DNA of 38,455 nt from an uncultured Bacteroidales bacterium (GCA_947074145.1 CAMTOJ010000032.1:1-38455); one strand, 5' to 3'. Shown: positions 26,899 through 36,003, numbered from the stretch's first letter. Made by a program: numbers and translations. The notes: generated from the letters alone by a model not told the origin.

Positions 26899-27792
26899 TT
26901 AATTTTTTTTCGGATTCTCTCTCAAATTATACACCTTCGATGACCATGGCGAATATCTTTTCTCCACTTTTTTCATTGTCAGAATAGTTTCTTCATAGTC
27001 ATGATCATTATCTTCATGAAGAGACAAGGCTAAAGCTATTGCGGCATAAACCTCTCCTGATGTTTCAAGCGGATCAACTTTCCCTCCTTTAGGAACTCCG
27101 GCTGCTCTTCTTGCACGGGCTGCACCGATAGTTATTGCTATTTTTCCAATAATTTTAAAGCTAATGAACAAGCATAATAGTGCTGTGAAAACAACACTCA
27201 TTGCTGTCAATGCCATTCCTACACCATATTGATCATTCTCTTTGAAATTTTGTTCTGCAGAACTCTCAGGACCAAGATGATTAATGGCATTAGGAGAAAC
27301 AGCAGCTAATGTTGCTCTATTCTCTTTATCACCATCGTAAATGCTACCCCAGCTTGTATCACCCTTCAAAACCGGAACATTAACTTCATCTATTATATCA
27401 AGACCATTTGCACTTACAATCGCAATATAGTTTGATGTACTATCACTTAAACTAAAATTGGTATAATCTACACCATTTCTTGTATCCGAGTTACAATAAA
27501 AGAGTAATCTTTGATGAGGCTCAATCTTTGTCAAGTGATCACCTTTTATAATTCGGTATTTCTTAAGATTTAAACTATCATTAGTCAGATAGCAACCACT
27601 TATATTTACCGGGGCTGCTGTAGGATTATATACTTCAAACCACGCTACTCTCTCGCCATTTTTATTAAGAATTCCATTGACATTATTTGTCTGAACTTCA
27701 TTGATAACAAGAGAGGAAGCCCTCTGAGCATAACCTGCAACTCCAATAAATATAGCGATTATAAACAATAATCCTTTTTTTATATTATGCAT
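26899..27792 (-). CDS. OadG-type gamma subunit with N-terminal lamin-tail domain
   Basis: The 297-residue protein has a signal peptide (1-22), then a lamin-tail-like beta domain (about 26-155; SLVINEVQTNN, WFEVYNPTAAPVNISGCYL and NYIAIVSANG are typical LTD strands). A transmembrane helix (190-215) and a short cytoplasmic OadG tail with a conserved basic stretch (GAARARRAAG) and EVYAAIALALSLHE complete it. Usual gamma/delta subunits are short and lack the periplasmic domain. Gamma subunits stabilise the alpha-beta complex; the LTD may bind envelope structures, but its role is unknown. It starts 11 bases after mmdA and precedes the biotin carrier gene. Confidence 0.85.
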   Translation of the reverse strand: MHNIKKGLLFIIAIFIGVAGYAQRASSLVINEVQTNNVNGILNKNGERVAWFEVYNPTAAPVNISGCYLTNDSLNLKKYRIIKGDHLTKIEPHQRLLFYCNSDTRNGVDYTNFSLSDSTSNYIAIVSANGLDIIDEVNVPVLKGDTSWGSIYDGDKENRATLAAVSPNAINHLGPESSAEQNFKENDQYGVGMALTAMSVVFTALLCLFISFKIIGKIAITIGAARARRAAGVPKGGKVDPLETSGEVYAAIALALSLHEDNDHDYEETILTMKKVEKRYSPWSSKVYNLRENPKKN

Positions 27793-27803
27793 ATTGAAGT
27801 TTT

Positions 27804-29357
27804 TTACAATGGTAAATTATCATGTTTTTTTGCAGGATTTGACAATTTCTTTGTCTGAAGCTGCTCTAAGGCTCTGATTATTCTGAATCGTGTATTTCTT
27901 GGTTCAATAACATCATCAATATAACCGTATCTTGCTGCATTATATGGATTAGCGAACGCTTTTCTGTATTCTTCCTCTTTAGTTACTTTTGTAGCTGCAG
28001 GATCCTCCGATGAGGCAACTTCTTTTGCAAAAATAATTTCAACTGCTCCTGCTGGTCCCATAACAGCAATCTCGGCTGTTGGCCATGCATAGTTGACATC
28101 ACCTCTAAGATGTTTCGAACTCATCACACAGTAAGCTCCCCCATACGATTTTCTTAAAGTCACTGTAATTTTAGGAACCGTTGCTTCACCATAAGCATAA
28201 AGCAATTTTGCACCATGTAAAATTACGCCATTATACTCCTGTCCTGTTCCAGGCAAGAATCCAGGTACATCAACAAGCGTTACAAGTGGAATATTAAAGG
28301 CATCACAAAATCTCACAAACCGTGCGGCTTTTCTTGAAGCATTACTATCAAGACATCCAGCCATTACTTTAGGTTGATTTGCAACTATACCAACAGAAAC
28401 TCCGTTGAATCGCGCAAAACCGACTATTATATTTTGAGCATAATCACGATGTACCTCTAAGAATTCGCCGTTATCGATAATAGTACCTATAACCTCATAC
28501 ATATCATATGATTTGTTTGGCGAATCAGGGATTATATCATTTAAATTATCATCCAGTCTATCAATAGGATCATCACAAACTAATTGAGGCGCCTCTTCAA
28601 GATTATTTTGCGGCATAAATCCGATCAATTTTCTTATCAGCGTCAAACCTTCCTCTTCTGTATCTACTGCAAAGTGTGCAACTCCTGATTTTGAAGCATG
28701 AACATTTGCTCCACCAAGCTGCTCTTGGGTTACATCCTCACCTGTTACGGTTTTTACAACTTTGGGACCTGTTAAAAACATATATGAAGTCCCTTTTGTC
28801 ATTATATTGAAATCGGTTAAAGCCGGAGAGTAAACCGATCCACCGGCACACGGTCCGAAGATTCCTGAAATTTGAGGAATAACACCCGAGGCAAGTATAT
28901 TTCTTTGGAAAATTTCAGCATAACCTGCCAATGCATTTACGCCTTCTTGAATTCTGGCTCCGCCCGAATCGTTTATTCCGATAACAGGAGCTCCAACCTT
29001 CATTGCCTGATCCATTATTTTACAAATTTTAGATGCAAGCATTTCAGAAAGCGATCCACCGAAAACAGTAAAATCTTGGGCATAAATATATACTAATCGA
29101 CCCTCTATAGTTCCACAGCCGGTTACTATTCCGTCTCCAAGATAACTTTCCTTATCTATTCCAAAATTTGTTGATCGGTGACGAACAAACATATCGACCT
29201 CTTCAAAACTGCCTTCATCAAGAAGCATCGCTATTCTTTCACGTGCAGTATATTTCCCCTTTTTATGTTGAGATTCTATACGTTTTTGTCCTCCTCCAAG
29301 CCTTGCTTCTTCACGCAAAGCGATTAGCTCTCTTACCTTATCAAGCTGATTACTCAT
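27804..29357 (-). CDS. mmdA: Methylmalonyl-CoA decarboxylase alpha subunit / carboxyltransferase
   Basis: The 517-residue carboxyltransferase moves CO2 from (S)-methylmalonyl-CoA to biotin, producing propionyl-CoA. The N-terminus ([33 protein letters not shown]), the oxyanion-hole segments [15 protein letters not shown] and [14 protein letters not shown], and the C-terminal half [13 protein letters not shown] and [16 protein letters not shown] are all intact. Sequence alone does not separate it from propionyl-CoA carboxylase beta subunit. The adjacent OadG, biotin carrier, sodium-pump beta subunit and epimerase favour the decarboxylase. Confidence 0.93.
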   Translation of the reverse strand: MSNQLDKVRELIALREEARLGGGQKRIESQHKKGKYTARERIAMLLDEGSFEEVDMFVRHRSTNFGIDKESYLGDGIVTGCGTIEGRLVYIYAQDFTVFGGSLSEMLASKICKIMDQAMKVGAPVIGINDSGGARIQEGVNALAGYAEIFQRNILASGVIPQISGIFGPCAGGSVYSPALTDFNIMTKGTSYMFLTGPKVVKTVTGEDVTQEQLGGANVHASKSGVAHFAVDTEEEGLTLIRKLIGFMPQNNLEEAPQLVCDDPIDRLDDNLNDIIPDSPNKSYDMYEVIGTIIDNGEFLEVHRDYAQNIIVGFARFNGVSVGIVANQPKVMAGCLDSNASRKAARFVRFCDAFNIPLVTLVDVPGFLPGTGQEYNGVILHGAKLLYAYGEATVPKITVTLRKSYGGAYCVMSSKHLRGDVNYAWPTAEIAVMGPAGAVEIIFAKEVASSEDPAATKVTKEEEYRKAFANPYNAARYGYIDDVIEPRNTRFRIIRALEQLQTKKLSNPAKKHDNLPL

Positions 29358-29385
29358 AATGTGCTCTTTCTTAGATTGATGGTTA

Positions 29386-29426
29386 AATAATTATATATAC
29401 ACCTAAGTTGTGTATATATAATTATT
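29386..29426 (-). other. 17-bp perfect hairpin between mce and mmdA
   Basis: AATAATTATATATACAC (29386-29402) and its exact complement (29410-29426) flank a 7-base loop. The stem sits in the 93-base gap between mce and mmdA and is not followed by a T run, so it is unlike an ordinary terminator. An RNA processing, stability or translation element is plausible. Confidence 0.6.
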
Positions 29427-29450
29427 GATTATTTGGTTATTTTTTTCGTA

Positions 29451-29861
29451 TTATTTGTTTGGATCAAAACAAAGTTCTGTCAAAACCCCTTGAGTTGATT
29501 TAGGATGTAAAAATGCTATTTCAAGACCTTCTGCTCCGGGACGCGGTGCTTTATCTATCAATTGAACACCTTTTTCCTCAGCTTCTTTCAGAGCTCCTGG
29601 CAAATCATTTGTAGCAAATGCTATATGATGAACACCTTCACCTTTTTTTTCTATAAATTTTGCGATTGTAGAATCTTCACTTGTTGGTTCAAGCAACTCT
29701 ATTTTTGTATCTCCTATTTTGAAAAATGCTGTTTTAACTTTTTGAGAAGGAACCTCCTCTATAGAATAACATTTTAATCCCAATACATTTTCATAATATA
29801 GTATCGCTGTTTCAAGATTTTTCACGGCAATACCTAAGTGTTCGATATGACTTAAGTTCAT
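29451..29861 (-). CDS. mce: Methylmalonyl-CoA epimerase
   Basis: Mce interconverts (R)- and (S)-methylmalonyl-CoA, linking the B12-dependent mutase to the decarboxylase. The 136-residue vicinal-oxygen-chelate protein begins LSHIEHLGIAVKNLETAI and has GVHHIAFATNDLPGALKE and a C-terminal LTELCF, giving the expected metal ligands (H7-like His, the GVHHIAF His and the Glu of LTELCF). Length is normal. It is first in the operon. Confidence 0.95.
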   Translation of the reverse strand: MNLSHIEHLGIAVKNLETAILYYENVLGLKCYSIEEVPSQKVKTAFFKIGDTKIELLEPTSEDSTIAKFIEKKGEGVHHIAFATNDLPGALKEAEEKGVQLIDKAPRPGAEGLEIAFLHPKSTQGVLTELCFDPNK

Positions 29862-29898
29862 AATAAAAATAATTATTTATAGTTGTGATGTGAAATTA

Positions 29899-29920
29899 TA
29901 TTATTAATATATTAATAATA
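29899..29920. promoter_or_regulatory. 22-base perfect palindrome in mce leader
   Basis: A fully self-complementary 22-base A/T sequence (centre AATATATT) lies just downstream of the predicted mce -7 element, near the transcription start. It could be an operator or the top of a leader hairpin. A chance origin in AT-rich DNA is possible. Confidence 0.4.
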
Positions 29921-29929
29921 CACCTGACA

Positions 29930-29937
29930 CAAAGTTA
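29930..29937 (-). promoter_or_regulatory. Putative mce-mmd operon -7 element
   Basis: On the minus strand TAACTTTG matches TAnnTTTG exactly, about 68 bases before the mce ATG. No clear -33 element is seen. Confidence 0.45.
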
Positions 29938-30041
29938 GAATTTCCATTAAATTAAAGAAGATTTTTTGAATATTTTTCAAATAAAATTACCTATTGTTTT
30001 CATTTTATTTAAATATGCGTTAAAAGCGTAAATTTATAGTA

Positions 30042-30548
30042 TCATCTGACTCTTCCTGATCTATAATAAGTCAACTTATAATATTTATCATTCATACTAT
30101 CTACACGCACTCCTCCTTTTGTCGATGCATGAATAAATCTATTTTGTTTCAAATAAATACCTACATGATCAATTTTTTTGGAAGATCCGGTTCTAAAGAA
30201 AACAAGATCTCCAGGCTTTAACGAACCCTTCCTTATTCGTTTGCAATTTTTTTTGTAGATAAGATCAGAACTTCTCTCTAATTGTTTTCCATAAACTTCT
30301 TGATAAATCGCATTTGTGAAACCGGAACAGTCTACACCGTTTTTTGTTGTTCCTCCATATTTATACATAGTTCCAAGCCAACTGGCACTATTTACAAACA
30401 ATTCAAGATTATCACTTTTTTTTAGAGAAACACCCAATTTGTTTTCGGTCCTTGCCATTTCCCCTCTCAAATAAAGAGTCTTTGTCGAAACACAACCGGA
30501 AAAAACAAATAGGATAACTATAAATATTACGTTATTAAAGATTTTCAT
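30042..30548 (-). CDS. NlpC/P60 family lipoprotein peptidase
   Basis: This 168-residue secreted lipoprotein probably cleaves peptidoglycan stem peptides. The lipobox is FSGC (C19). The NlpC/P60 catalytic residues are C74 in GVDCSGF, H128 in IDHVGIYL and H140 in FIHAST. It is short, with only a small linker before the catalytic domain and no SH3 or LysM domain. It is transcribed alone. The 29862-30041 gap to mce holds the mce promoter but no strong terminator. Confidence 0.9.
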   Translation of the reverse strand: MKIFNNVIFIVILFVFSGCVSTKTLYLRGEMARTENKLGVSLKKSDNLELFVNSASWLGTMYKYGGTTKNGVDCSGFTNAIYQEVYGKQLERSSDLIYKKNCKRIRKGSLKPGDLVFFRTGSSKKIDHVGIYLKQNRFIHASTKGGVRVDSMNDKYYKLTYYRSGRVR

Positions 30549-30758
30549 TATTTATTAAAAAAGCATTTGGGCACTCTGTCATTTACTTCTAAAACAGCAG
30601 ATCCGATATTGATAATTAGATTCGTCAATATAAACTCATTTTTTTATATATTAATTCGTTTTTACATAAAAAGTGCATTTTATTAACATCTGAATACATT
30701 TAAACCTGTACTAATTCATATAAATATTTTTTTCCCTTTTATTGTTACAAAAAAACCA

Positions 30759-30766
30759 TATATTTG
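30759..30766 (+). promoter_or_regulatory. Putative promoter of the btu operon
   Basis: TATATTTG matches the -7 consensus exactly and places transcription start near 30772, at the 5' edge of the riboswitch. An ATTG at 30741-30744 is closer than a usual -33. The 30549-30740 stretch is AT-rich; I see nothing else in it. Confidence 0.55.
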
Positions 30767-30771
30767 CACAG

Positions 30772-30980
30772 TTAAGGTGATTGTAATCAACCTTTGATTA
30801 TCAATCTTAAAAGGGAATTTGGTGTGAATCCAAAACTGTCCCGCAGCTGTAAGTTTCCTTAAGAAGAAGCAATATTCTGAAATTAGCCACTGGTATTTCC
30901 CGGGAAGGCAATTGCTTCCGAAACAAGTCAGAAGACCTGCCCTAACATAAAATAATTCTAATCCTCTCGCGGAAAGAGGC
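30772..30980 (+). ncRNA. Cobalamin riboswitch with L5-L13 kissing hairpin
   Basis: The B12 box GCCACTG is at 30886-30892, with the conserved core CCCGCAGCTGTAAG (30840-30853) and the closing GTCAGAAGACCTGCC (30927-30942). P5 is TTTGG/CCAAA (30818-30834) with loop TGTGAAT. A downstream hairpin CCTCT/AGAGG (30963-30979) has a loop containing TCGC (30967-30970), which can pair with GTGA (30824-30827) in L5 with one G-U pair. This is the kissing-loop arrangement of cobalamin riboswitches. The hairpin ends 11 bases before the btuB ATG, so control of translation initiation is the best reading. Confidence 0.95.
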
Positions 30981-30990
30981 CGAATAACCT

Positions 30991-33036
30991 ATGTATTATC
31001 AAAAATATATTTATTTAAAATTTGTTCGTAGATTAATTTTACTGATTATAATGTTTAATCAGGGGGGTCAATATGCATTTAGCAAAAATGATCTTGATCA
31101 AAATTCTATAAATATTGAGAAAGAAGATGCTATACGAGAAAAATCTCTACAAAATGTGACAGTAAATGCTAAAAAAAGAGATTTTTCCATTTCCGGATCT
31201 CCATTACAAACATTGAACGAAGAGATTCTTTCTAATATCTCCTCTCCCTCTTTAAGCGATGCCGTAAAACGATTTTCAGGCGCTATGGTAAAGGACTATG
31301 GAGGCATAGGTGGTCTTAAAACCATCAATATCAGGAGCATGGGATCGGAACATACCGGAGTAAGTTATGACGGTGTTTCTATAAGCAACTGTCAATCAGG
31401 CCAAATTGATCTTTCAAACTTTTCTCTGAACAACGTTTCTGAGTTATCTCTTAGCATCGGACAAAATGAAGATATCTTTCAACCTGCCAAAATTCATGCA
31501 TCGGCTGCTACCCTATTTATAAAAACCAAAAAAAATGATCTGACATCCGATAAACCGGTTTTTATTAATGCTTTTTTTAGAGGCGGATCATATGAACTTA
31601 TCAACCCTGCTATAATGTTTTCTCAACGTATAAGTGAATCTTTATCTTATTCCTTATATGTCGATTATATTAAATCCGATGGCGAATATCCTTTTAAATA
31701 TAAAAACGGCAACAAGACCATTGATGCAAAACGTATTAACAGTGATATTGAATCTTTAAAATCTGAATTGAATATCTATAAAAATATAGGCAAACATCAA
31801 TCTCTAAACACAAAGGTTTATGCTCTGTATAGCGATCGAGGTCTTCCCGGAGGTGTAATATATGATAATACCTTTAGTGCAGAACGGCTAAAGGATAAAA
31901 ATTATTTTCTACATCTTAATTATGAAAATGAGTTCTCTTCTAAAATAAAATTCAAATCCTCTTTAAAAGGAAACTATTCATGGAATAAACATACAGATAT
32001 TCATACTCATGGTTTTACAGATAACCAATATACTCAATATGAAGGCTACGCTACTGCCTCCTTATTATATACTCCCTTAAAATCTTTGTCTTTTTCATTA
32101 TCTCAGGATTATATATACAATTATCTAAAATCAAACATTGAAAATTTTGTTTCCCCTGAAAGAAATTCAAGCCTGACATCTGTCAGCGCAAAATATTCTG
32201 ATAAATATATTACAGCTACGGCAACTCTTCTAAACACATATATAATTGAAGAATCAAACAGGTATACCTCAGCCGATAATAAAAAGAAGTTATCGCCCTC
32301 TTTCTCCATATCATACCGTCCATTTTCTTTTACCAATTTTAGAATTAGAACATCTTATAAAGAGATATTTCGTATCCCCACATTCAACGATATGTATTAT
32401 CGTGTAGTAGGAAATTCAAGTTTACGTCCTGAAACATCAAAACAATTCAATTCCGGAATCTCATGGATTGTAACTCCCGGACGTATAATGCAATATATTA
32501 ATATATCAGCTGATATATATTATAATATTATAGATGATAAAATCGTGGCATTCCCTACCTCTTTTATATGGAAAATGATGAATGTTTCAAAGGTTAAAAC
32601 CAAAGGAGCTGATTTTAATGTAAACACAAACATCAATATCTCCGAAAAATTCAATATATCTATCTCCGGTGCATATAGCTATATGGATGCAAAAGATAAA
32701 ACTGATAAATCATCTAATTTATGGAACCATCAAATCCCTTATACTCCCAAACATTCGGGCAATACAATGCTTGTATTTGAAAACCCTATTATAAATATCG
32801 GATACTCTTTAATTATGTCATCTGTGAGATACTCCTCGAACCTTAATATAAAACAAAATAAAATACCCGGCTATTATGATCACTCAATCTGGATTGAACG
32901 CTCTTTTAATCTGAAAGAACATAAATTCTCTCTTAGAGCTGATGCCATAAATATAACAGATAAGAACTATGAAGTTATACGATTTTATCCTATGCCGGGG
33001 AGAAGTTACAGATTTACAATCAATTATAAATATTAA
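30991..33036 (+). CDS. btuB: TonB-dependent outer-membrane cobalamin receptor
   Basis: The 681-residue product is an outer-membrane beta-barrel transporter. An N-terminal signal sequence (about 1-30) precedes a TonB-box-like VTVNAKK, a plug domain (about 60-175, with SDAVKRFSGAMVKDYGG and INIRSMGSEHTGVSYDGV) and a 22-strand-type barrel ending in aromatic YRFTINYKY. Cobalamin is the inferred substrate because the gene lies directly behind a cobalamin riboswitch and is followed by BtuG- and BtuF-like genes. Short plug and lack of STN domain fit a pure transporter. A second in-frame ATG at 31051 is less likely. Confidence 0.92.
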   Translation: MYYQKYIYLKFVRRLILLIIMFNQGGQYAFSKNDLDQNSINIEKEDAIREKSLQNVTVNAKKRDFSISGSPLQTLNEEILSNISSPSLSDAVKRFSGAMVKDYGGIGGLKTINIRSMGSEHTGVSYDGVSISNCQSGQIDLSNFSLNNVSELSLSIGQNEDIFQPAKIHASAATLFIKTKKNDLTSDKPVFINAFFRGGSYELINPAIMFSQRISESLSYSLYVDYIKSDGEYPFKYKNGNKTIDAKRINSDIESLKSELNIYKNIGKHQSLNTKVYALYSDRGLPGGVIYDNTFSAERLKDKNYFLHLNYENEFSSKIKFKSSLKGNYSWNKHTDIHTHGFTDNQYTQYEGYATASLLYTPLKSLSFSLSQDYIYNYLKSNIENFVSPERNSSLTSVSAKYSDKYITATATLLNTYIIEESNRYTSADNKKKLSPSFSISYRPFSFTNFRIRTSYKEIFRIPTFNDMYYRVVGNSSLRPETSKQFNSGISWIVTPGRIMQYINISADIYYNIIDDKIVAFPTSFIWKMMNVSKVKTKGADFNVNTNINISEKFNISISGAYSYMDAKDKTDKSSNLWNHQIPYTPKHSGNTMLVFENPIINIGYSLIMSSVRYSSNLNIKQNKIPGYYDHSIWIERSFNLKEHKFSLRADAINITDKNYEVIRFYPMPGRSYRFTINYKY

Positions 33037-33041
33037 ACGTT

Positions 33042-34136
33042 ATGCAAAAAAAAATCTTTAGTCCATTAATTATCACTTTAATGACAGCATCTTTAGTATC
33101 ATGTGATAAAGATGAAGATATAATATTAAATTCGGGTGAGGTAACAAATCAAGGAGCATATATAGTATGTAACGGAAACTGGAATGAAAACAACGGTTCC
33201 TTATACTTCCTTGATTTAAAGAACAAAGATATTACGGATGATATATATTATGCTGAGAATAAAAGATTAATTGGTGATACATTCCAGGATATTTGCATCT
33301 ACGGATCAAAGCTATACTGTGCCGTTACCGGGTCCTCTAAGATTGTGGTATTGGAAAAAAACGGGAAAGAGGTTAAAGAGATCAGACTTTCTACTGATGC
33401 CGAAACTCCGGTTTCTCCAAGATCAATAGTGTCATATAACGGAGATGTTTATTTCTCTGCCTTTGACGGATATGTATATAAGATGGATACTATCAATTAC
33501 GACTTAACAGGAAAAGTTCAGGTAGGAAGCTATCCTGAAGGGATGACTGTTGCAAAAGGAAAACTTTTTGTTAATAACTCTAATCACTACCTACCTGGAG
33601 ATGAAAAAAATTCTGTTTCTGTAATTGATCTGTCATCTTTTTCAAATATAAAAACAGTTCCTGTTCATCTTAATCCATATGATCAGGCTATTACAGGTCA
33701 GGATAATAATGTATATATCGTTTGTTGCGGAAATTACGGACAAAATGACGAATATTCAAACTTCACTCCTCTCTACTCAACTCTGGTTAAAATAGATCCC
33801 GATACATACGAAACAACAAATCTTACAACAGCTTCAAAAATAGCCATTAAAGGAGATATGATGTATATAATTTATAATGACTACTATGTAACAAATAGTC
33901 TTTCATATAAAATATATGATCTTAAAAACAAGAAAGAGGTTAACAATAGCTTTATCTCTACATCTTTAATTACAGATCCGGGATTTATCAATGTAAACCC
34001 TCAAACAGGTGATATATTTATCTCTCAATGGCAATACGGTTCATTAGGTGAGATATTCGAATTCAATAGCTCTTTCGAGAATACTAAAAAATATACAGTT
34101 GGATATTCTCCTGCGAAAATAAAATTTGATTTTTGA
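33042..34136 (+). CDS. btuG: BtuG-like surface beta-propeller lipoprotein
   Basis: The 364-residue protein has a lipobox LVSC (C21) and repeated blades of the YncE/beta-propeller type (for example DICIYGSKLYCAVTGSSKIVVL, VGSYPEGMTVAKGKLFVNN, TVGYSPAKIKFDF). Bacteroides BtuG proteins capture cobalamin at the surface with very high affinity and pair with BtuB, and this gene lies 5 bases after btuB. The residues after the lipid cysteine (CDKDED) resemble the Bacteroidota surface-export signal (K or acidic residues at +2 to +5). The BtuG call depends on context. Confidence 0.88.
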   Translation: MQKKIFSPLIITLMTASLVSCDKDEDIILNSGEVTNQGAYIVCNGNWNENNGSLYFLDLKNKDITDDIYYAENKRLIGDTFQDICIYGSKLYCAVTGSSKIVVLEKNGKEVKEIRLSTDAETPVSPRSIVSYNGDVYFSAFDGYVYKMDTINYDLTGKVQVGSYPEGMTVAKGKLFVNNSNHYLPGDEKNSVSVIDLSSFSNIKTVPVHLNPYDQAITGQDNNVYIVCCGNYGQNDEYSNFTPLYSTLVKIDPDTYETTNLTTASKIAIKGDMMYIIYNDYYVTNSLSYKIYDLKNKKEVNNSFISTSLITDPGFINVNPQTGDIFISQWQYGSLGEIFEFNSSFENTKKYTVGYSPAKIKFDF

Positions 34137-34156
34137 TTTTAACTGAATACAACAAC

Positions 34157-34220
34157 AAGAGGTGCCCGAAACCAATACTCATTCTGCCGAATATTAACAA
34201 AGTAAGTTTCGGCACCTCTT
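34157..34220 (+). other. Stem-loop between btuG and btuF
   Basis: AAGAGGTGCCCGAAAC (34157-34172) pairs with GTTTCGGCACCTCTT (34206-34220) over 15 bases with one bulged C and a 33-base loop. A weak pyrimidine tract follows. It could be a partial terminator or processing site setting btuF expression relative to btuBG. Confidence 0.6.
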
Positions 34221-34238
34221 TCTTCAATCTCGTAACCT

Positions 34239-35387
34239 ATGAACTATAAATTAAATTTTATTCCTTATCTACTCTCTTTTTTCCTTCTTTTATCTTGTTC
34301 TGTATCAGTTTCTGAGACATCGGAATCAGACAACCACTCCGTGAAATATGCAACAGGATATAAAATAAACAAAACTGAATCATTTACTCATATAAGAATA
34401 TATGACCCTTGGGATACTACACAATTACTCCAGAGTCTTATTCTAATTGATAAAACAAAAGAGATTCCATCTTCTCTACCTAAGGGAACAATTATTCGTA
34501 CCCCTATTGAGAAAGCTGTTGTGTTTAATTCACCTCAGTGCAATATGCTTTCATTTTTAAATTCTGAGAAAATTATAGCCGGCGTATGTGAACCGGAATA
34601 TATAACACTTCCTTATGTAAGGAAAGGATTAAAAAAGGGAGAGATAATAAATTTAGGCATGGCATCTTCTCCTGATATTGAAAAAATTATCGAACTATCA
34701 CCTGAAGTGATATTTGTCCCTGCTTTTCAAAATAACTCTTACCAAGGATTAGCAAAGACTGGTATTCCTATAATCCAATGTGCCGAATATATGGAACAGG
34801 TCCCTTTAGGCAGTAGTGAATGGATCAGACTACACTCTCTTTTTTTAGACAAGGAAACTCTTGCAGATTCTCTATTCAATGTAATAGAAGAATCATATGC
34901 AACGATTAAAAATATTGCCCTAACCTCTACGTCAAAACCTCGACTTCTCACTGATATGAGATATAATAATATCTGGTACACTCCCGGAAGCAAAAGTTTT
35001 ATGGCTACTCTATATAAAGATGCCGGTGCGGAACTTGCATTAAACAATAACAATTCAACAGGATCTATGGCATTATCAGTTGAAGAGGTATTAGACAAAG
35101 CACAAGATGCTGATATTTGGCTTATAAAATATTATAATTCTGAATACTTGAGTTATTCAGATATAAAAGATGATTTTATTATATATACAAAATTTGATCC
35201 CTGGATAAACAGGAAAATATTTGCCTGCAACACCTATTACTCCTCTTACTACGAAACTCTTCCTCTATATCCTCATTTAATATTAAAAGATCTTGTTAGA
35301 GTATTTCACCCTGATATTGTGCACAATAATCCTGAAATATTCAAACCTGAGGATATTTCATATTTCAAACCTTTAAAAGACAAATAA
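34239..35387 (+). CDS. btuF: Periplasmic corrinoid-binding lipoprotein (BtuF-like)
   Basis: The 382-residue protein belongs to the helical-backbone metal/B12 binding family. It has a lipobox LLSC (C20), then two lobes: EKAVVFNSPQCNMLSFLN, SSPDIEKIIELSPEVIFVP, and a C-terminal lobe with LSVEEVLDKAQDADIWLI. The vicinity of btuB and btuG favours cobalamin over siderophore. No cytoplasmic-membrane ABC genes (btuC, btuD) follow in this window. Unlike BtuG, the residues after the lipid cysteine (CSVSV) carry no surface-export signal, so a periplasmic location is expected. Confidence 0.85.
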   Translation: MNYKLNFIPYLLSFFLLLSCSVSVSETSESDNHSVKYATGYKINKTESFTHIRIYDPWDTTQLLQSLILIDKTKEIPSSLPKGTIIRTPIEKAVVFNSPQCNMLSFLNSEKIIAGVCEPEYITLPYVRKGLKKGEIINLGMASSPDIEKIIELSPEVIFVPAFQNNSYQGLAKTGIPIIQCAEYMEQVPLGSSEWIRLHSLFLDKETLADSLFNVIEESYATIKNIALTSTSKPRLLTDMRYNNIWYTPGSKSFMATLYKDAGAELALNNNNSTGSMALSVEEVLDKAQDADIWLIKYYNSEYLSYSDIKDDFIIYTKFDPWINRKIFACNTYYSSYYETLPLYPHLILKDLVRVFHPDIVHNNPEIFKPEDISYFKPLKDK

Positions 35388-36003
35388 TAACTTTTAAACC
35401 GGCATAGAGCAATCACCTATAGGGGCATAACAACACTGTTATTTATAAATATACTTTTGAGCAGATTAACCCTCTTATTATTTGATGATGGAACAAAATT
35501 TGGAGTATCAAATGTGATCACTTCACTCTTTATCTTTTATGTAAAGTATTGAGGAAAATCTTTTGCTTTACTCTTGCCAACCATTACTCCCTCTATTTGT
35601 TGGCCCTCTTTTTCTAATTATTTTTCAAAGATATGGCTTGTTTCAAATGATCTCTACCTTCACCCCGTATTATCAATAAAATCTTCATATTCTCTTACAT
35701 TGTTTAGACAAAGTAAAAAGCTTATAATTATAATATTAAAACACAGGAATTACATTAATGATAAAGAATTAGTCCCATCTAATTTGATTCATAATAATAC
35801 TCTTGCACTTTATATTGGAATAACTATAGAACTAAAGATTTCGTTTTTGTTAAATTTTGTATTATTGGTTTAAATTATATACTTTGGTTGTCATAAAGAC
35901 TTTTCTCTCTAACGTGATATATATTTATTAATAATGTAAATATGAGTCGGGAGATTTAACATGTTAAGTTGTATTAGAAGAATATCTCTTATTAAATCAG
36001 AAT
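35388..36003 (+). other. 616-base gene-free region after btuF
   Basis: No supported gene is seen. A 99-codon open frame at 35574-35873 has no recognisable domain or coding character. A weak hairpin GCCAAC/GTTGGC (35577-35604) followed by CCTCTTTTTC could terminate the btu transcript. AGTCGGGAG (35944-35952) recurs at 36548-36556 before fecR. I did not find remnants of btuC or btuD by eye. Confidence 0.5.

Noticed and set aside
29386-29426. Ordinary intrinsic terminator between mce and mmdA
   Set aside because: The AU stem has no following T tract on the transcribed strand and a stop here would separate the epimerase from the pathway.
35574-35873. A 99-codon gene or btuC remnant after btuF
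   Set aside because: The translation has no transmembrane permease pattern or recognisable domain, and no start signal is seen.
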